Assembly: GCA_007123055.1 (NCBI GenBank)
Contig: SKSJ01000200.1
Coordinates: 1-37,374, forward strand
DNA from: Wenzhouxiangella sp.
Lineage (GTDB): Bacteria; Pseudomonadota; Gammaproteobacteria; Xanthomonadales; Wenzhouxiangellaceae
Reading direction: 5' to 3'
Length of the DNA stretch: 37,374 nt
Shown here: in pieces, positions 25,567-35,578 of the stretch
Layout of the letters: each line of letters opens with the position of its first letter
How positions within the stretch are numbered: the stretch's first letter is position 1
Notes under the pieces: model-generated
What the model was told of the DNA's origin: nothing
The model's input: the letters and a program-made list of their open reading frames with translations, nothing else
Database searches by the model: none
Made by a program: the position numbers and the translations under genes

Positions 25567-26435
25567 CAGGGCCTCCAGGCGCGCAACGTGGACAGGCGCC
25601 ATGCGCGGTGCTCGCCGGCCAGTTCCAGCTCCCGCAAAGTGCGGCTGAAACGCAACCGCCTCACGGCAGCACCGAGCAGTTCAGCCAGTCGCGCCAGGTT
25701 GTCATCGGCACTCAGTGCATGATCGGGACGCCACTCCACCAGCGCCCCCGCTGACAGGCCGGCATCCGGGCAGGACTGGACGACTTCGAGACCTGCCCAG
25801 AGCGCCGCCCCCTGTAATTCCGGACTGGTCGCATGCACGCCTCGCACACGCCCGGGCACAACGGCAGCCGGCAGGCTTCCCGCGCCCCAGAACCACAGGC
25901 TGCCGGGCAGATCTGTATTCGACTGGCGGTGCTGGTGAAGAATCATCTGGGTCTCGTTGAGCAGGTGCCGCCAGTAAAGCGCATCGGGACCTTCGGGCCA
26001 GACCCGGTCCATGCTTTCACCGGCCAGCTGCCAGGGCGGAGAGAATCGGCATTCAGGTTCGTCCTGCAAGGCCAGGTAACCACGGCCCGAGCCGCACAGA
26101 TCCAGCCTCATGCCTTCTTCGGCAAATCGCTCCACCAGCTCACGGGCAGCAGCCGAATCGGGGGGCAGTCCTGCCTGCGACTCGAGCCATACAGCGCCAA
26201 GATCCGGTGTCAAACCCACCGGGTCGGCGCGCAGCCACGTTCCGGAGGTGTCGTCGGGCCGATCGAAGCAGCGGCTCAACGCGGCCGCGGGGAGTGCCTG
26301 ACCAAACAACAACCGGGAATGGCAGGTCGCGGGGTCGAGGTCCTGCCCGTCGCCTCGCTCCAGCAACAGACGGATCGGTCGCGGCACCTGCGCGGCCTCG
26401 CGCAACAGATCGCAAAGGCCGGGCACGAACACCAC
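25563..26435 (-). CDS. RpfE-like conserved protein between greA and recJ
   Basis: About 290 residues, function unknown. The position between greA and recJ and features such as ALYWRHLLNETQMILHQH, a proline/tryptophan-rich stretch SLWFWGAGSLP, and a run of acidic and aromatic residues match the RpfE-type proteins described in the Xanthomonas rpf region. Databases often label these 'phosphoglycerate mutase', on weak similarity; I see no phosphate-binding motif that would support an enzyme call. The start is uncertain: GTG at 26435, ten bases after the greA stop, is chosen, but an ATG at 26477 would overlap greA by 32 bases. Its stop overlaps the recJ start. Confidence 0.65.
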   Translation of the reverse strand: MVFVPGLCDLLREAAQVPRPIRLLLERGDGQDLDPATCHSRLLFGQALPAAALSRCFDRPDDTSGTWLRADPVGLTPDLGAVWLESQAGLPPDSAAARELVERFAEEGMRLDLCGSGRGYLALQDEPECRFSPPWQLAGESMDRVWPEGPDALYWRHLLNETQMILHQHRQSNTDLPGSLWFWGAGSLPAAVVPGRVRGVHATSPELQGAALWAGLEVVQSCPDAGLSAGALVEWRPDHALSADDNLARLAELLGAAVRRLRFSRTLRELELAGEHRAWRLSTLRAWRPW

Positions 26436-26445
26436 ATGCCGGTCA

Positions 26446-26931
26446 TCAGGATTCGTAGCGAACCTCGACAATTTCATAGGTACGGCGGCCGCTGGGCGCC
26501 TGGAAGTCGACGACATCGCCCTCTTCCTTTCCGATCAGTGCCCGAGCCAGTGGCGCACTGATGGCCAGCCGGCGCTGGCCGACATCGGCCTCGAGGTCTC
26601 CAACGATCTGCCAGGTCTCCTCCTCGGCATCGTCGACCTCCTCGAGCAAGGTGACCGTCGCCCCGAACACGACCTTGCTGCCCGGATTGAGCTGGGCGAT
26701 GTCGATGACGCGGGAATTGCTCAGAGCCGCTTCCAGTTCCTGGATACGCCCTTCGATGAACCCCTGCTGTTCGCGCGCGGCATGGTACTCGGCGTTCTCC
26801 TTCAGGTCGCCATGTGCCCGCGCCTCGGCGATCGCCTCGATGACGGCCGGGCGCTCCTGCTTCTTGAGCCGATCGAGCTCCGCGCGCAGACGTTCGGCGC
26901 CCACGCGGGTCAGCGGTGTCTGGGTCGTCAT
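26446..26931 (-). CDS. greA: Transcription elongation factor GreA
   Basis: A 161-residue factor that enters the RNA polymerase channel and stimulates transcript cleavage in stalled complexes. The N-terminal coiled coil holds the acidic tip ([11 protein letters not shown]), the GreA/GreB signature, and the C-terminal FKBP-like domain is complete (about residues 80-158). Length and motifs favour GreA over GreB. The ATG at 26931 overlaps the carB stop (ATGA). Confidence 0.95.
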   Translation of the reverse strand: MTTQTPLTRVGAERLRAELDRLKKQERPAVIEAIAEARAHGDLKENAEYHAAREQQGFIEGRIQELEAALSNSRVIDIAQLNPGSKVVFGATVTLLEEVDDAEEETWQIVGDLEADVGQRRLAISAPLARALIGKEEGDVVDFQAPSGRRTYEIVEVRYES

Positions 26932-29900
26932 TCCGTCTCCTTGATTCGGTGCAGTTCTTCGAGGCTGCGCACGCCCCGCTCATGCCAGTGATCCAGCGCC
27001 CTCAGCGTGGCACGGGCACCGGCAATGGTGGTCGAATAATTGACCTTGCGCTGCAGTGCCTCGCGCCGGATCGAGAATGAATCGGCAATCGCCTGGCGCC
27101 CCTCCGTGGTGTTGACAATATAGTCGATCTCGTCGTTCTTGATCATGTCAACGATATGGGGCCGGCCCTGTATCACCTTGTTGACGTAATCACACTCGAT
27201 GCCGTTTTCAACGAGGAACTTCCAAGTTCCCTGGGTGGCCACCAGCGAAAACCCTCGCTCGATGAGCTCCTTCGCCACCGGCAGCAGACGGTCCTTGTCA
27301 TTGTCGCGCACGCTCAGAAAGACACGGCCGGAGTGCTTGATGTTGATATTCACCCCCTGCTGGGCGCGGGCAACGGCCGAACCAAAGGAACGGCCCACGC
27401 CCATGGCTTCGCCGGTCGAACGCATTTCCGGACCGAGGATCGGATCGACGCCGGGGAATTTGATGAACGGGTAGACCGGCTCCTTGATGGAGTAGAAAGG
27501 AGATGAAAGGTCTTTGGTAATCCCCTGATCCTTAAGTGATCTTCCAACCATGCATCCGGCCGCGACCTGGGCCAGCGGTACGCCGGTGGCCTTGGACACG
27601 AAGGGCACGGTACGCGATGCCCGCGGGTTGACCTCGATCACGAAGATCTCGCCCTCGCGCACGGCGAACTGCACGTTCATCAGCCCGACGACGTTCAGCC
27701 CCAGCGCCATCTGCCGGGTCTGGCGCTTGATTTCCTCGATGCAGTCTTCTTCCAGGGAAAATGTCGGCAGGCTGCAGGACGAATCGCCGGAATGTACGCC
27801 GGCTTCCTCGATATGCTCCATGACGCCGCCAATGATGACGTTTTCACCGTCACAGACGGCATCGACGTCGACCTCGATGGCGTGGTCGAGGAAATGGTCG
27901 AGCAAAACCGGTGAATCGTTGGAGACCTTGACCGCCTCGCGCATGTAACGGTTGAGCTCGTCCTCGCCGTAAACGATATCCATCGCACGCCCGCCCAGCA
28001 CGTAGGAAGGACGCACCACCAGCGGATACCCGATCTCGCGTGCCAGCACCAGGGCCTCGTCGGGATCGCGCGCGGTGCGGTTGGGCGGCTGCTTCAGACC
28101 CAGTTCATTGAGCAGGCGCTGGAAGCGCTCGCGGTCTTCGGCCAGGTCGATGCAGTCCGGCGTGGTGCCGATGATCGGCGCACCGGCCGCTTCCAGATCG
28201 CGTGCCAGCTTCAGCGGCGTCTGGCCGCCGAACTGGATGATGATCCCTTCCGGCTGCTCGACCTCGACGATGGAGAGCACGTTTTCCAGCGTCAGCGGCT
28301 CGAAGTACAGACGATCGGAGGTGTCATAGTCGGTCGAAACCGTTTCCGGGTTGCAGTTGACCATGATGGTCTCGTAGCCGAGATCACGCATGGCCATGGC
28401 CGCATGCACACAGCAATAGTCGAACTCGATGCCCTGCCCGATCCGGTTCGGCCCGCCACCGAGCACCATGATCTTGCGCTTGTCGCTGGCGGCCGCTTCG
28501 CACTGCTCACCCCAGGTCGAGTACATGTAGGCGGTTGTGGTCGCGAACTCCGCGGCACAGGTATCCACGCGCCGGAAACCCGGACGGATACCGTGACTGT
28601 CGCGCAGCTTGCGAATCGACTTCTCGCTGACTCCCGCCAGTTCGGCAATGCGTGCATCGGCGAAGCCGTAACGCTTGAGCTCGAGCAGACGATCACGATC
28701 CAGCGCGGCGATACCATCGTCGTGAATGGCCTGCTCGATCTCGACCAGTTCCTGCACCTGGTCGAGGAACCACGGATCGATCTGAGACAGTCGGTGCACC
28801 TCCTCGAACTCCATGCCCCGGCGGAAAGCCTCGGCCACGTAGAGCATGCGGTCACAGCCGGCTTCTCGCAGTTCGCGCTGGATCAGGGTCGGCGCATCCT
28901 CCTCGGCCTCGAACTCGACGGGGTCGAGACCCGTCAGCCCCGTTTCCAGGCTCCTCAGGGCCTTCTGAAGGGACTCCTGGAAGGTACGACCGAAGGCCAT
29001 CGCCTCCCCGACCGACTTCATCTGCGTGGTCAGGCGATCGTTGGCCGCCGGGAATTTTTCGAAAGCGAAGCGCGGGATCTTGGTGACCACGTAGTCGATG
29101 GTCGGCTCGAAGGATGCCGGGGTCGCGCCTCCGGTGATCTCGTTGTCGAGCTCGTCGAGGGTGTATCCGACCGCCAGCTTGGCCGCGACCTTGGCGATCG
29201 GGAAACCGGTCGCCTTGGAAGCCAGTGCCGATGAGCGCGAAACCCGCGGGTTCATCTCGATCACCACCACGCGACCGTCTTCGGGATTGACGGCGAACTG
29301 GACGTTGGAGCCGCCGGTATCGACACCGATCTTGCGCAGCACGGCAATGGCGGCGTCACGCAGCACCTGGTACTCCTTGTCGGTCAGCGTCTGCGCCGGC
29401 GCGACGGTGACCGAGTCACCAGTGTGTACGCCCATGGGATCGAAATTCTCGATCGAGCAGATGATGATGCAGTTGTCGGCCTTGTCACGCACCACCTCGA
29501 GCTCGAATTCCTTCCAGCCCAGCAACGACTCGTCGAGCAGCACTTCGTTGGTCGGCGACAGGTCGAGCCCATGCTCGACGATCTCGACGAATTCCTCGCG
29601 GTTGTAGGCAATTCCGCCTCCAGACCCGCCCAGCGTGAAGGAAGGCCGGATGATAATCGGAAAGCCGATGCGCTTCTGGATCTCGATGGCTTCCTCGAGA
29701 GAGTGAGCCACCTCCGCTTCAGGCGACTCCAGGCCGATGTCACGCATCGCCTCCCGGAACTCCTCGCGGTCCTCGGCCATGTCGATGGCTTTCTTCGAGG
29801 CGCCGATCATCTCCACGCCGAATTCTGCCAGCACCCCTTCGCGGTCGAGATCCAGGGCGCAGTTCAATGCGGTCTGCCCACCCATGGTCGGCAGCAGTGC

Positions 29901-30152
29901 ATCGGGCCGCTCCTTCTCGATGATGTCGCGCACGACATCCCAGCGGATCGGCTCGATGTAAACCACATCGGCGATCTCCGGGTCGGTCATGATGGTGGCC
30001 GGGTTGGAGTTGACCAGGATGACCTTGAAGCCCTCCTCCCGGAGCGCCTTGACCGCCTGCACGCCCGAGTAGTCGAACTCGCAGGCCTGACCGATGACAA
30101 TCGGCCCGGCGCCAATGATGAGAATCGATTTGATGTCAGTGCGTTTGGGCAT
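26928..30152 (-). CDS. carB: Carbamoyl-phosphate synthase large subunit
   Basis: A 1074-residue enzyme with two homologous ATP-grasp halves: one makes carboxyphosphate and carbamate, the other carbamoyl phosphate for pyrimidine and arginine synthesis. The halves start with [19 protein letters not shown] and [18 protein letters not shown], and the ATP-grasp motifs ([10 protein letters not shown] and S-Y-V-L-G-G-R-A-M) are intact. The C-terminal allosteric domain (about residues 935-1074) is present. The length equals E. coli CarB (about 1073). A GGAA lies about nine bases before the ATG. The gap to carA holds a palindromic repeat; greA overlaps the 3' end. Confidence 0.98.
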   Translation of the reverse strand: MPKRTDIKSILIIGAGPIVIGQACEFDYSGVQAVKALREEGFKVILVNSNPATIMTDPEIADVVYIEPIRWDVVRDIIEKERPDALLPTMGGQTALNCALDLDREGVLAEFGVEMIGASKKAIDMAEDREEFREAMRDIGLESPEAEVAHSLEEAIEIQKRIGFPIIIRPSFTLGGSGGGIAYNREEFVEIVEHGLDLSPTNEVLLDESLLGWKEFELEVVRDKADNCIIICSIENFDPMGVHTGDSVTVAPAQTLTDKEYQVLRDAAIAVLRKIGVDTGGSNVQFAVNPEDGRVVVIEMNPRVSRSSALASKATGFPIAKVAAKLAVGYTLDELDNEITGGATPASFEPTIDYVVTKIPRFAFEKFPAANDRLTTQMKSVGEAMAFGRTFQESLQKALRSLETGLTGLDPVEFEAEEDAPTLIQRELREAGCDRMLYVAEAFRRGMEFEEVHRLSQIDPWFLDQVQELVEIEQAIHDDGIAALDRDRLLELKRYGFADARIAELAGVSEKSIRKLRDSHGIRPGFRRVDTCAAEFATTTAYMYSTWGEQCEAAASDKRKIMVLGGGPNRIGQGIEFDYCCVHAAMAMRDLGYETIMVNCNPETVSTDYDTSDRLYFEPLTLENVLSIVEVEQPEGIIIQFGGQTPLKLARDLEAAGAPIIGTTPDCIDLAEDRERFQRLLNELGLKQPPNRTARDPDEALVLAREIGYPLVVRPSYVLGGRAMDIVYGEDELNRYMREAVKVSNDSPVLLDHFLDHAIEVDVDAVCDGENVIIGGVMEHIEEAGVHSGDSSCSLPTFSLEEDCIEEIKRQTRQMALGLNVVGLMNVQFAVREGEIFVIEVNPRASRTVPFVSKATGVPLAQVAAGCMVGRSLKDQGITKDLSSPFYSIKEPVYPFIKFPGVDPILGPEMRSTGEAMGVGRSFGSAVARAQQGVNINIKHSGRVFLSVRDNDKDRLLPVAKELIERGFSLVATQGTWKFLVENGIECDYVNKVIQGRPHIVDMIKNDEIDYIVNTTEGRQAIADSFSIRREALQRKVNYSTTIAGARATLRALDHWHERGVRSLEELHRIKETE

Positions 30153-30190
30153 GCGAGTTGATTCCGTGGCGTTTTTTCACAAAGATCTCG

Positions 30191-30282
30191 AACACGAAGA
30201 GCATGAAGTAGGGCACGAAGATCACGGAGGTACTTTCTGATTCTCTTCTTTTTCTTCGTGCCTTCTTCGTGTGCTTCGTGTT
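30191..30282. repeat. Palindromic CACGAAG-heptamer element, copy 2 (carA-carB gap)
   Basis: The left arm has heptamers at 30193 (CACGAAG), 30202 (CATGAAG), 30214 (CACGAAG) and 30223 (CACGGAG), spaced 9-12-9. The right arm has CTTCTTT at 30245, then CTTCGTG at 30254, 30265 and 30274, spaced 9-11-9. The loop is about 15 bases. It starts AACACGAAG and ends CTTCGTGTT, the same as copy 1, although loop and spacers differ. A further CACAAAG lies at 30178. It sits within the car operon, 38 bases before carB. Confidence 0.82.
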
Positions 30283-30293
30283 ATTGACTTCTT

Positions 30294-31427
30294 TCACGAC
30301 CCGGCCGCTCCCATCATCTCGACAAAGCGTGCAAACAGCGGCCGCAAGTCGTGGGGGCCGGGGCTGGCTTCGGGGTGGCCCTGGAAGCCCATCGCCGGCT
30401 TGTCCTTGATACGGATGCCCTGAAGAGAGCCGTCGAACAGCGAGCGGTGGGTGGGAATCACGTGACCGGGCAGCGAATCCTCGTCGACGGCAAAGCCATG
30501 GTTCTGGCTGGTGATCATGACCTGGCCGGTGCCCAGATCCTTGACCGGGTGGTTTGCGCCATGGTGGCCGAACTTCATCTTCACGCTTCGCGCGCCGGCA
30601 GCCAGACCCAGCAACTGGTGTCCCAGACAGATGCCGAAAGTCGGGACCTCCTTGTCCAGGAGTCCCTGAATCGCCTTGATGGCGTAATCACAGGGCTCCG
30701 GGTCGCCGGGACCGTTGGAAAGCATCACGCCGTCGGGCCGCATGGCCAGCACATCGGCCAGCGGCGTGGTCGCCGGCACGACGGTGACACGGCACCCATT
30801 GTCGGTGAGCAGGCGCAGGATGTTCGTCTTGACGCCGAAGTCATAGCAAACGACATGATGACGCGCACTGCCGCCGCCGTACGTTCCCGACGAAAGATCG
30901 AACGTACCCTCGGTGAACTCGTGGCTGGTTTCGCAGGTGACCGTGCTGGCCAGGTCGCGTCCGCTCATTGGTTCGCACTCGCGGGCCCGGCGCACGGCTT
31001 CCTCGGGATCGACGTCGTCACCGGCCATCAGGCACCCGTTCTGGGCACCCTTTTCTCGCAGCAGGGCGGTCAGTGAGCGCGTGTCGATACCGGCGATCGC
31101 CACCCGCCCCTGCTCGGCCAGCCATTCGCCCAGCGAGCGGGTGGCACGCCAGGAGCTGTGGCGACGCGGATAGTGTCGAATGATCAGCCCGGCGGCATGC
31201 ACCTGTTTCGACTCGACGTCGACCGGATTGATGCCGGTATTACCGACGTGGGAGGCTGTCAACGTCACCAGCTGACCGGCATAGCTGGGATCGGTCAGTA
31301 TTTCCTGGTATCCGGTCATGGCCGTATTGAACACTACCTCGCCGACGCTGAAGCCGGGCGCGCCGAAGCCGTGTCCGGAAAACGTGCTGCCGTCTTCCAG
31401 CGCCAGAATCGCCTGCATTTGGGACAA
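30294..31427 (-). CDS. carA: Carbamoyl-phosphate synthase small subunit (glutaminase)
   Basis: A 377-residue glutamine amidotransferase subunit that feeds ammonia to CarB. The class I triad region is visible: [10 protein letters not shown] with the nucleophile cysteine, and [11 protein letters not shown]. The N-terminal domain has the [18 protein letters not shown] signature. I choose the TTG at 31427 because a full GGAGG site lies eight bases upstream and the start then aligns with E. coli CarA, which also uses UUG; the ATG at 31418 would be 17 bases from that site. It is preceded by a terminator-like hairpin and a -10 hexamer. Confidence 0.95.
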   Translation of the reverse strand: MSQMQAILALEDGSTFSGHGFGAPGFSVGEVVFNTAMTGYQEILTDPSYAGQLVTLTASHVGNTGINPVDVESKQVHAAGLIIRHYPRRHSSWRATRSLGEWLAEQGRVAIAGIDTRSLTALLREKGAQNGCLMAGDDVDPEEAVRRARECEPMSGRDLASTVTCETSHEFTEGTFDLSSGTYGGGSARHHVVCYDFGVKTNILRLLTDNGCRVTVVPATTPLADVLAMRPDGVMLSNGPGDPEPCDYAIKAIQGLLDKEVPTFGICLGHQLLGLAAGARSVKMKFGHHGANHPVKDLGTGQVMITSQNHGFAVDEDSLPGHVIPTHRSLFDGSLQGIRIKDKPAMGFQGHPEASPGPHDLRPLFARFVEMMGAAGS

Positions 31428-31446
31428 GATCACTTCCTCCGGGTAC

Positions 31447-31482
31447 AAAAAGCGGGCCCAACCGTGTAACGGCATGGCCCGC
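31447..31482 (-). terminator. Terminator-like hairpin in the carA leader (candidate attenuator)
   Basis: On the minus strand GCGGGCC and GGCCCGC form a stem, with a smaller CCGT/ACGG stem inside, followed directly by five T residues (A residues at 31447-31451). This is a good rho-independent terminator. It ends six bases before the carA Shine-Dalgarno (31436-31440). A likely -10 box lies between the end of the upstream gene and this hairpin, so it is better read as an attenuator of the car transcript than as the end of the DUF1249 gene. Confidence 0.6.
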
Positions 31483-31518
31483 ATTTCTTGCCGAACCACG
31501 TCCGGCTTCCGGAATGAG

Positions 31519-31524
31519 ATTGTA
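31519..31524 (-). promoter_or_regulatory. Candidate carAB promoter -10 box
   Basis: TACAAT on the minus strand (within TTTACAATCTC) lies about 92 bases before the carA start and 37 bases before the terminator-like hairpin. The -35 region is poor (TGGCCG at a 17-base spacing), which would fit a regulated promoter. A second small hairpin (GCCG/CGGC) is possible between the start point and the terminator. Confidence 0.4.
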
Positions 31525-31611
31525 AACCAAGCCGGTCCCGCCGGCCAGTGGTCCGTGCGCCGGAGAAGGCGAATTGCCGGCCGTCAAATCAAGGACGCAC
31601 CTGCATGCCGG

Positions 31612-32121
31612 CTACGGGCGTCCGGTCAGTTCCCCGCCCTGGCCGCAAACCGGTGCCGGCACCATGGTGTCCGGTCCATGGCCCTGGGCAATCAGGTAGT
31701 CCAGCCACTTGAGCAGGGCCCGGTTGAGGCGCCAGCTCCGGACCACCAGCCCGCTGACCGAAAGATCGGGCCCGGCGAAGCGACGTATCCCCTGCTCTGG
31801 ACTGAAAGCAGTCGCTTCGGCCATGGCTGCATCGTGGTAGATACGCACGTGGGCGTTGGGGTTGTGCTGCCGATCATCACCGATGACGTGCGACAGACGC
31901 ACGAAGGTGGTGTAGGCGTGCCGCTCGATCACTTCCAGGTAGAGTTCGGGGCTGTCACCAACCCGCGAATACAGCAAATCATTCATTGCCAACCCATCGG
32001 GCAGCAAGACGTTCAGCGCCCGGTACAGGGCGCTATGAAGCTCCGGGAGCCGTCGTGCCAGAATCCGGCTGGACGGCTGCAGTTGGCGGGTCGCAGTCAG
32101 CATGGCGGCAGAGAATAGCAT
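31612..32121 (-). CDS. DUF1249 (YqiB-like) protein
   Basis: A 169-residue protein of a conserved gammaproteobacterial family with no known biochemical role. The YqiB-type blocks are E-R-H-A-Y-T-T-F-V-R-L, H-V-R-I-Y-H-D-A-A-M-A-E-A and a C-terminal L-L-K-W-L-D-Y-L-I-A-Q-G-H. In E. coli YqiB is encoded beside cpdA and nudF; here it stands between carA and ppsR. The ATG at 32121 has AGGA five bases upstream; the ATG at 32103 is a second option. The C-terminal extension after the family domain (about 20 residues) is not conserved as far as I can judge. Confidence 0.75.
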   Translation of the reverse strand: MLFSAAMLTATRQLQPSSRILARRLPELHSALYRALNVLLPDGLAMNDLLYSRVGDSPELYLEVIERHAYTTFVRLSHVIGDDRQHNPNAHVRIYHDAAMAEATAFSPEQGIRRFAGPDLSVSGLVVRSWRLNRALLKWLDYLIAQGHGPDTMVPAPVCGQGGELTGRP

Positions 32122-32154
32122 CCGGTTCCTGGAATCACCAGACCTCTGACCGCT

Positions 32155-32967
32155 TCAGCGGTGATCGCGTTCCAGCCCGAGATCGAGCAGGATGCGGCTG
32201 GCCAGTTCCTCGATCGAGGAATCCGTCGACGACAGCATGCGCACCCCCTCGGTGCGCAGCATGGCCTCGGCCGCCTCGACCTCGTAACGGCACTGCTTGA
32301 GCGAGGCGTAGCGCGAACCCGGCCGGCGATTCTCGCGAATCTGCGACAGGCGATCGGGATTGATGGTCAACCCGAACAACTTGTTCTTGTGCTCGCGCAG
32401 AAAACCCGGCAGGCGGTTCTGTTCCAGGTCCTCCTCGGTCAGCGGGTAGTTCGCCGCCTTCACGCCGTAGTGGAGCGCCAGGTAGAGGCAGGTGGGCGTC
32501 TTTCCCGAACGCGAGACGCCCACCAGAATGACGTCGGCACTCTCGAGACGCTTGGAAATGCCGTCATCGTGGGTGAGCGCGTAGTTGGTCGCCTCCATGC
32601 GGTCCTCGTAGGAACTGCTGTCGCCCATGCCGTGGGCCTGACCCACCTGGGCCGAACGGCTGACACCCAGGACTTCCTCCAGTGGGCCGATGAAGGTGCG
32701 AAACATATCGAAGACGTTGGCCTCGGCCTCGGCAACGATGCTGCCGACTTCGGGGTCGACGATGGTGCTGAACACAATCGGCCTGTCGCGGCTGTCGGCG
32801 GCTCGCTCGATCAGGGAAACAGCATCACGCGCCTTGCTCGGGGTGTCGACGAAGGGCAAACGCACCTGGCGAAACTCGATCCCGGAAAACTGGGTCAGCA
32901 GGCTGTGACCAAAGGTTTCGGCAGTGATCGCGGTGCCGTCGGATACGAAGAAAACTGTACGTTTCAT
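32155..32967 (-). CDS. ppsR: PEP synthetase regulatory protein (bifunctional kinase/pyrophosphorylase)
   Basis: A 270-residue DUF299-family enzyme that inactivates PEP synthase by ADP-dependent phosphorylation of a threonine next to the catalytic histidine, and reactivates it by phosphate-dependent removal. It opens with the family start [15 protein letters not shown] and has a P-loop-like [10 protein letters not shown]. The ATG at 32967 is taken; a TTG one codon earlier is possible. It is divergent from ppsA across 62 bases, the usual arrangement, so the switch is encoded beside its target. Confidence 0.95.
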   Translation of the reverse strand: MKRTVFFVSDGTAITAETFGHSLLTQFSGIEFRQVRLPFVDTPSKARDAVSLIERAADSRDRPIVFSTIVDPEVGSIVAEAEANVFDMFRTFIGPLEEVLGVSRSAQVGQAHGMGDSSSYEDRMEATNYALTHDDGISKRLESADVILVGVSRSGKTPTCLYLALHYGVKAANYPLTEEDLEQNRLPGFLREHKNKLFGLTINPDRLSQIRENRRPGSRYASLKQCRYEVEAAEAMLRTEGVRMLSSTDSSIEELASRILLDLGLERDHR

Positions 32968-33029
32968 CAAAAGTCCGGGGGGTTACAATAAGGGTTTACG
33001 CAAATCCATCTATCGAGGAATCTTCTCAG

Positions 33030-35381
33030 GTGTCGGAGTATATCCTTTGGCTTGACGAACTTGGAATGGGGGACCTGGAAAAGGTCGGCGGCAAGAACGC
33101 TTCACTGGGGGAAATGATCTCCCACCTGAGCGAGGCCGGCGTCAACGTCCCCGGCGGTTTTGCCACCACCGCCCAGGCTTACCGCGACTTTCTCGACCAG
33201 TCCGGCCTGGCCGCCCGAATCAAGGAGCGGCTTTCCACCCTGGATCCCGAGGATACACGCGCCCTGGCCCAGACCGGCCAGGAAATCCGCCAGTGGATCA
33301 TGGACACGCCACTGCAGTCCGAGCTCGAACAGGCCGTGCGAGACGCCTACAAGAAAATGCAGGCCGAACACGGCGACGACCTGGCCGTGGCGGTGCGCTC
33401 CTCGGCCACGGCCGAGGATCTGCCGGATGCCTCGTTCGCCGGCCAGCAGGAAACCTTTCTCAATGTCTGCGGCATCGACAGCGTACTGGAAAAGATCCAC
33501 GCCGTCTTCGCCAGCCTCTACAACGACCGCGCTATCGCCTATCGCGTACACCACGGTTTCGAGCATGAACACGTGGCGCTTTCGGCCGGCATCCAGTTGA
33601 TGGTCCGTGCCGGCACCGGTGCGGCCGGCGTCATCTTCACCCTGGATACCGAGTCCGGGTACCGCGAGGTGGTGTTCATCACGTCAAGCTATGGGCTGGG
33701 CGAGTCGGTCGTTCAGGGCGCGGTCAACCCCGACGAATTCTACCTTTTCAAGGCCAACGTGCGCGCCGACCGGCCGGCAGTGCTGCGCCGCACCATAGGC
33801 AGCAAGGCCACGCGCATGATCTACGGCAGCGGCAACGGCGGCGTTCATACCGAGGACACCCCCGAAGCCGATCGCCGGCGCTTTTCCATCAGCGATGACG
33901 AGGCCACCCGCCTGGCAGGGATGGCACTGACCATCGAGGAGCACTACGGTCGTCCCATGGACATCGAGTGGGGCAAGGACGGCGAGACCGGTGAGTTGTT
34001 CATCCTCCAGGCCCGCCCGGAGACCGTCAAGAGCCGTTCCGGCCAGGCCATGGAGCGCTTCAAGCTCGAGGATTCCGGCAAGGTCGTGGTCGAAGGCCGC
34101 GCCATCGGCCAGCGCATCGGACAGGGCAAGGCGAAGGTCATCGAATCGCTTGACCAGATCCACGATGTCGTGTCCGGCGATGTACTGGTCACCGACATGA
34201 CCGATCCGGACTGGGAACCGATCATGAAGCGTGCCTCGGCCATTGTCACCAACCGGGGCGGGCGCACCTGTCATGCGGCCATCATCGCCCGCGAGCTGGG
34301 CATTCCGGCCGTTGTCGGCTGTGGTGACGCCACCGAGAGGGTGCCGCACGACACCGAGGTCACCGTGTCTTGCAGCGAGGGCGACACCGGGCGAATCTAC
34401 GAAGGCCATCTGAAGTTCAGCGTCAGCGAGGACTCGATGGACGACATGCCCGAAGCGCCACTGAAGATCATGATGAACGTCGCCAACCCCGACCGGGCCT
34501 TCGACTTCGCCATGATTCCCAACCATGGCATCGGCCTGGCGCGACTGGAATTCATCATCAACCGCATGATCGGCATCCACCCGCTGGCCCTGCTCGGCTA
34601 CGACGAGCAGCCCGAGGAACTGCGCGCGGAAATCGATCGCCGCATCGCCGGCTACGACGACCCGGTCAGCTTCTACGTCGACAAGCTCGCCGAGGGCATC
34701 GCCACGATTGCGGCTCCCTTCGGACCCAACCCGGTCATCGTGCGGCTGTCGGACTTCAAGAGCAACGAGTACGCCAACCTCATCGGCGGCGAGCACTTCG
34801 AACCCGACGAGGAGAATCCCATGATCGGCTGGCGCGGCGCCTCGCGCTACGTCGACGAGCGCTTCAAGCCCGCCTTCGAACTCGAATGTCGGGCGATGAA
34901 GAAAGTACGCGAAGACATGGGCCTCGATCACGTCTGGGCCATGGTTCCGTTCGTGCGCACCGTCGATGAAGCCAGGGACGTGGTGGCGGTCATGGAGGAA
35001 TTCGGCCTCAAGCGCGGGGAAAACGGCCTCAAGCTCATCATGATGTGCGAGCTGCCGTCCAACGCCATCAATGCCGAAGCCTTCCTCGAACACTTCGATG
35101 GTTTCTCGATCGGCTCCAACGACATGACCCAGCTCACCCTGGGCTTGGACCGCGACTCCAGCCTGGTCGCCCACCGCTTCGACGAACGCGACCCGGCCGT
35201 CAAGGCCATGCTGGCCATGGCCATCGAGGCCTGCCGCAAGCAGGGCAAGTACATCGGCATCTGCGGCCAGGGCCCGTCGGACTACCCCGACCTCGCCCAA
35301 TGGCTGCTCGACCAGGGTATCGAGAGCATGTCACTCAACCCCGACACGGTCGTCGATACCTGGCGCAAGCTGGCGAAATGA
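33030..35381 (+). CDS. ppsA: Phosphoenolpyruvate synthase
   Basis: A 783-residue enzyme (E. coli 792) that makes PEP from pyruvate and ATP for gluconeogenesis. Three domains are seen: N-terminal ATP-grasp ([20 protein letters not shown]), a central phosphohistidine domain with G-G-R-T-C-H-A-A-I (His415), and a C-terminal PEP/pyruvate barrel ([13 protein letters not shown]). Thr413 before the His-containing pair is the expected PpsR target. The start is GTG at 33030 with GAGGA ten bases upstream; a TACAAT at 32984-32989 may be a -10 box. The stop codon lies inside the left end of an inverted-repeat element. Confidence 0.97.
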   Translation: MSEYILWLDELGMGDLEKVGGKNASLGEMISHLSEAGVNVPGGFATTAQAYRDFLDQSGLAARIKERLSTLDPEDTRALAQTGQEIRQWIMDTPLQSELEQAVRDAYKKMQAEHGDDLAVAVRSSATAEDLPDASFAGQQETFLNVCGIDSVLEKIHAVFASLYNDRAIAYRVHHGFEHEHVALSAGIQLMVRAGTGAAGVIFTLDTESGYREVVFITSSYGLGESVVQGAVNPDEFYLFKANVRADRPAVLRRTIGSKATRMIYGSGNGGVHTEDTPEADRRRFSISDDEATRLAGMALTIEEHYGRPMDIEWGKDGETGELFILQARPETVKSRSGQAMERFKLEDSGKVVVEGRAIGQRIGQGKAKVIESLDQIHDVVSGDVLVTDMTDPDWEPIMKRASAIVTNRGGRTCHAAIIARELGIPAVVGCGDATERVPHDTEVTVSCSEGDTGRIYEGHLKFSVSEDSMDDMPEAPLKIMMNVANPDRAFDFAMIPNHGIGLARLEFIINRMIGIHPLALLGYDEQPEELRAEIDRRIAGYDDPVSFYVDKLAEGIATIAAPFGPNPVIVRLSDFKSNEYANLIGGEHFEPDEENPMIGWRGASRYVDERFKPAFELECRAMKKVREDMGLDHVWAMVPFVRTVDEARDVVAVMEEFGLKRGENGLKLIMMCELPSNAINAEAFLEHFDGFSIGSNDMTQLTLGLDRDSSLVAHRFDERDPAVKAMLAMAIEACRKQGKYIGICGQGPSDYPDLAQWLLDQGIESMSLNPDTVVDTWRKLAK

Positions 35382-35578
35382 AGTCTGGGAGTGTGAAGTG
35401 TTAAGTGTGAAGGGCCGGGCATGGCGGACCGTAGCGGGAGATCAGGAGCGGTGTGGCTTCGGTTGACGGGATGGTTCGAGGTTCGAGGTTCTAGGTAAAT
35501 CGAAGCCCCAACCGAGAAGTCACCCACAAAACAAGCCGCAACCCTCTGATTCTTAACACTTAACACTCCCAGGCTTCA
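35379..35578. repeat. 200-bp inverted-repeat element with tandem heptamers (ppsA-orn gap)
   Basis: Bases 35379-35405 and the reverse complement of 35552-35578 agree at 25 of 27 positions. Within and just beyond the left arm, AGTGTGA/AGTGTTA/AGTGTGA stand in exact tandem (35390-35410). The middle holds a different tandem heptamer, GGTTCGA/GGTTCGA/GGTTCTA (35473-35493), and a smaller GGCTTCG/CGAAGCC pair (35455-35461 and 35501-35507). It overlaps the stop codons of both convergent neighbours. It carries no gene of its own and looks like a small non-autonomous repeat; no transposase is present. Confidence 0.8.
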
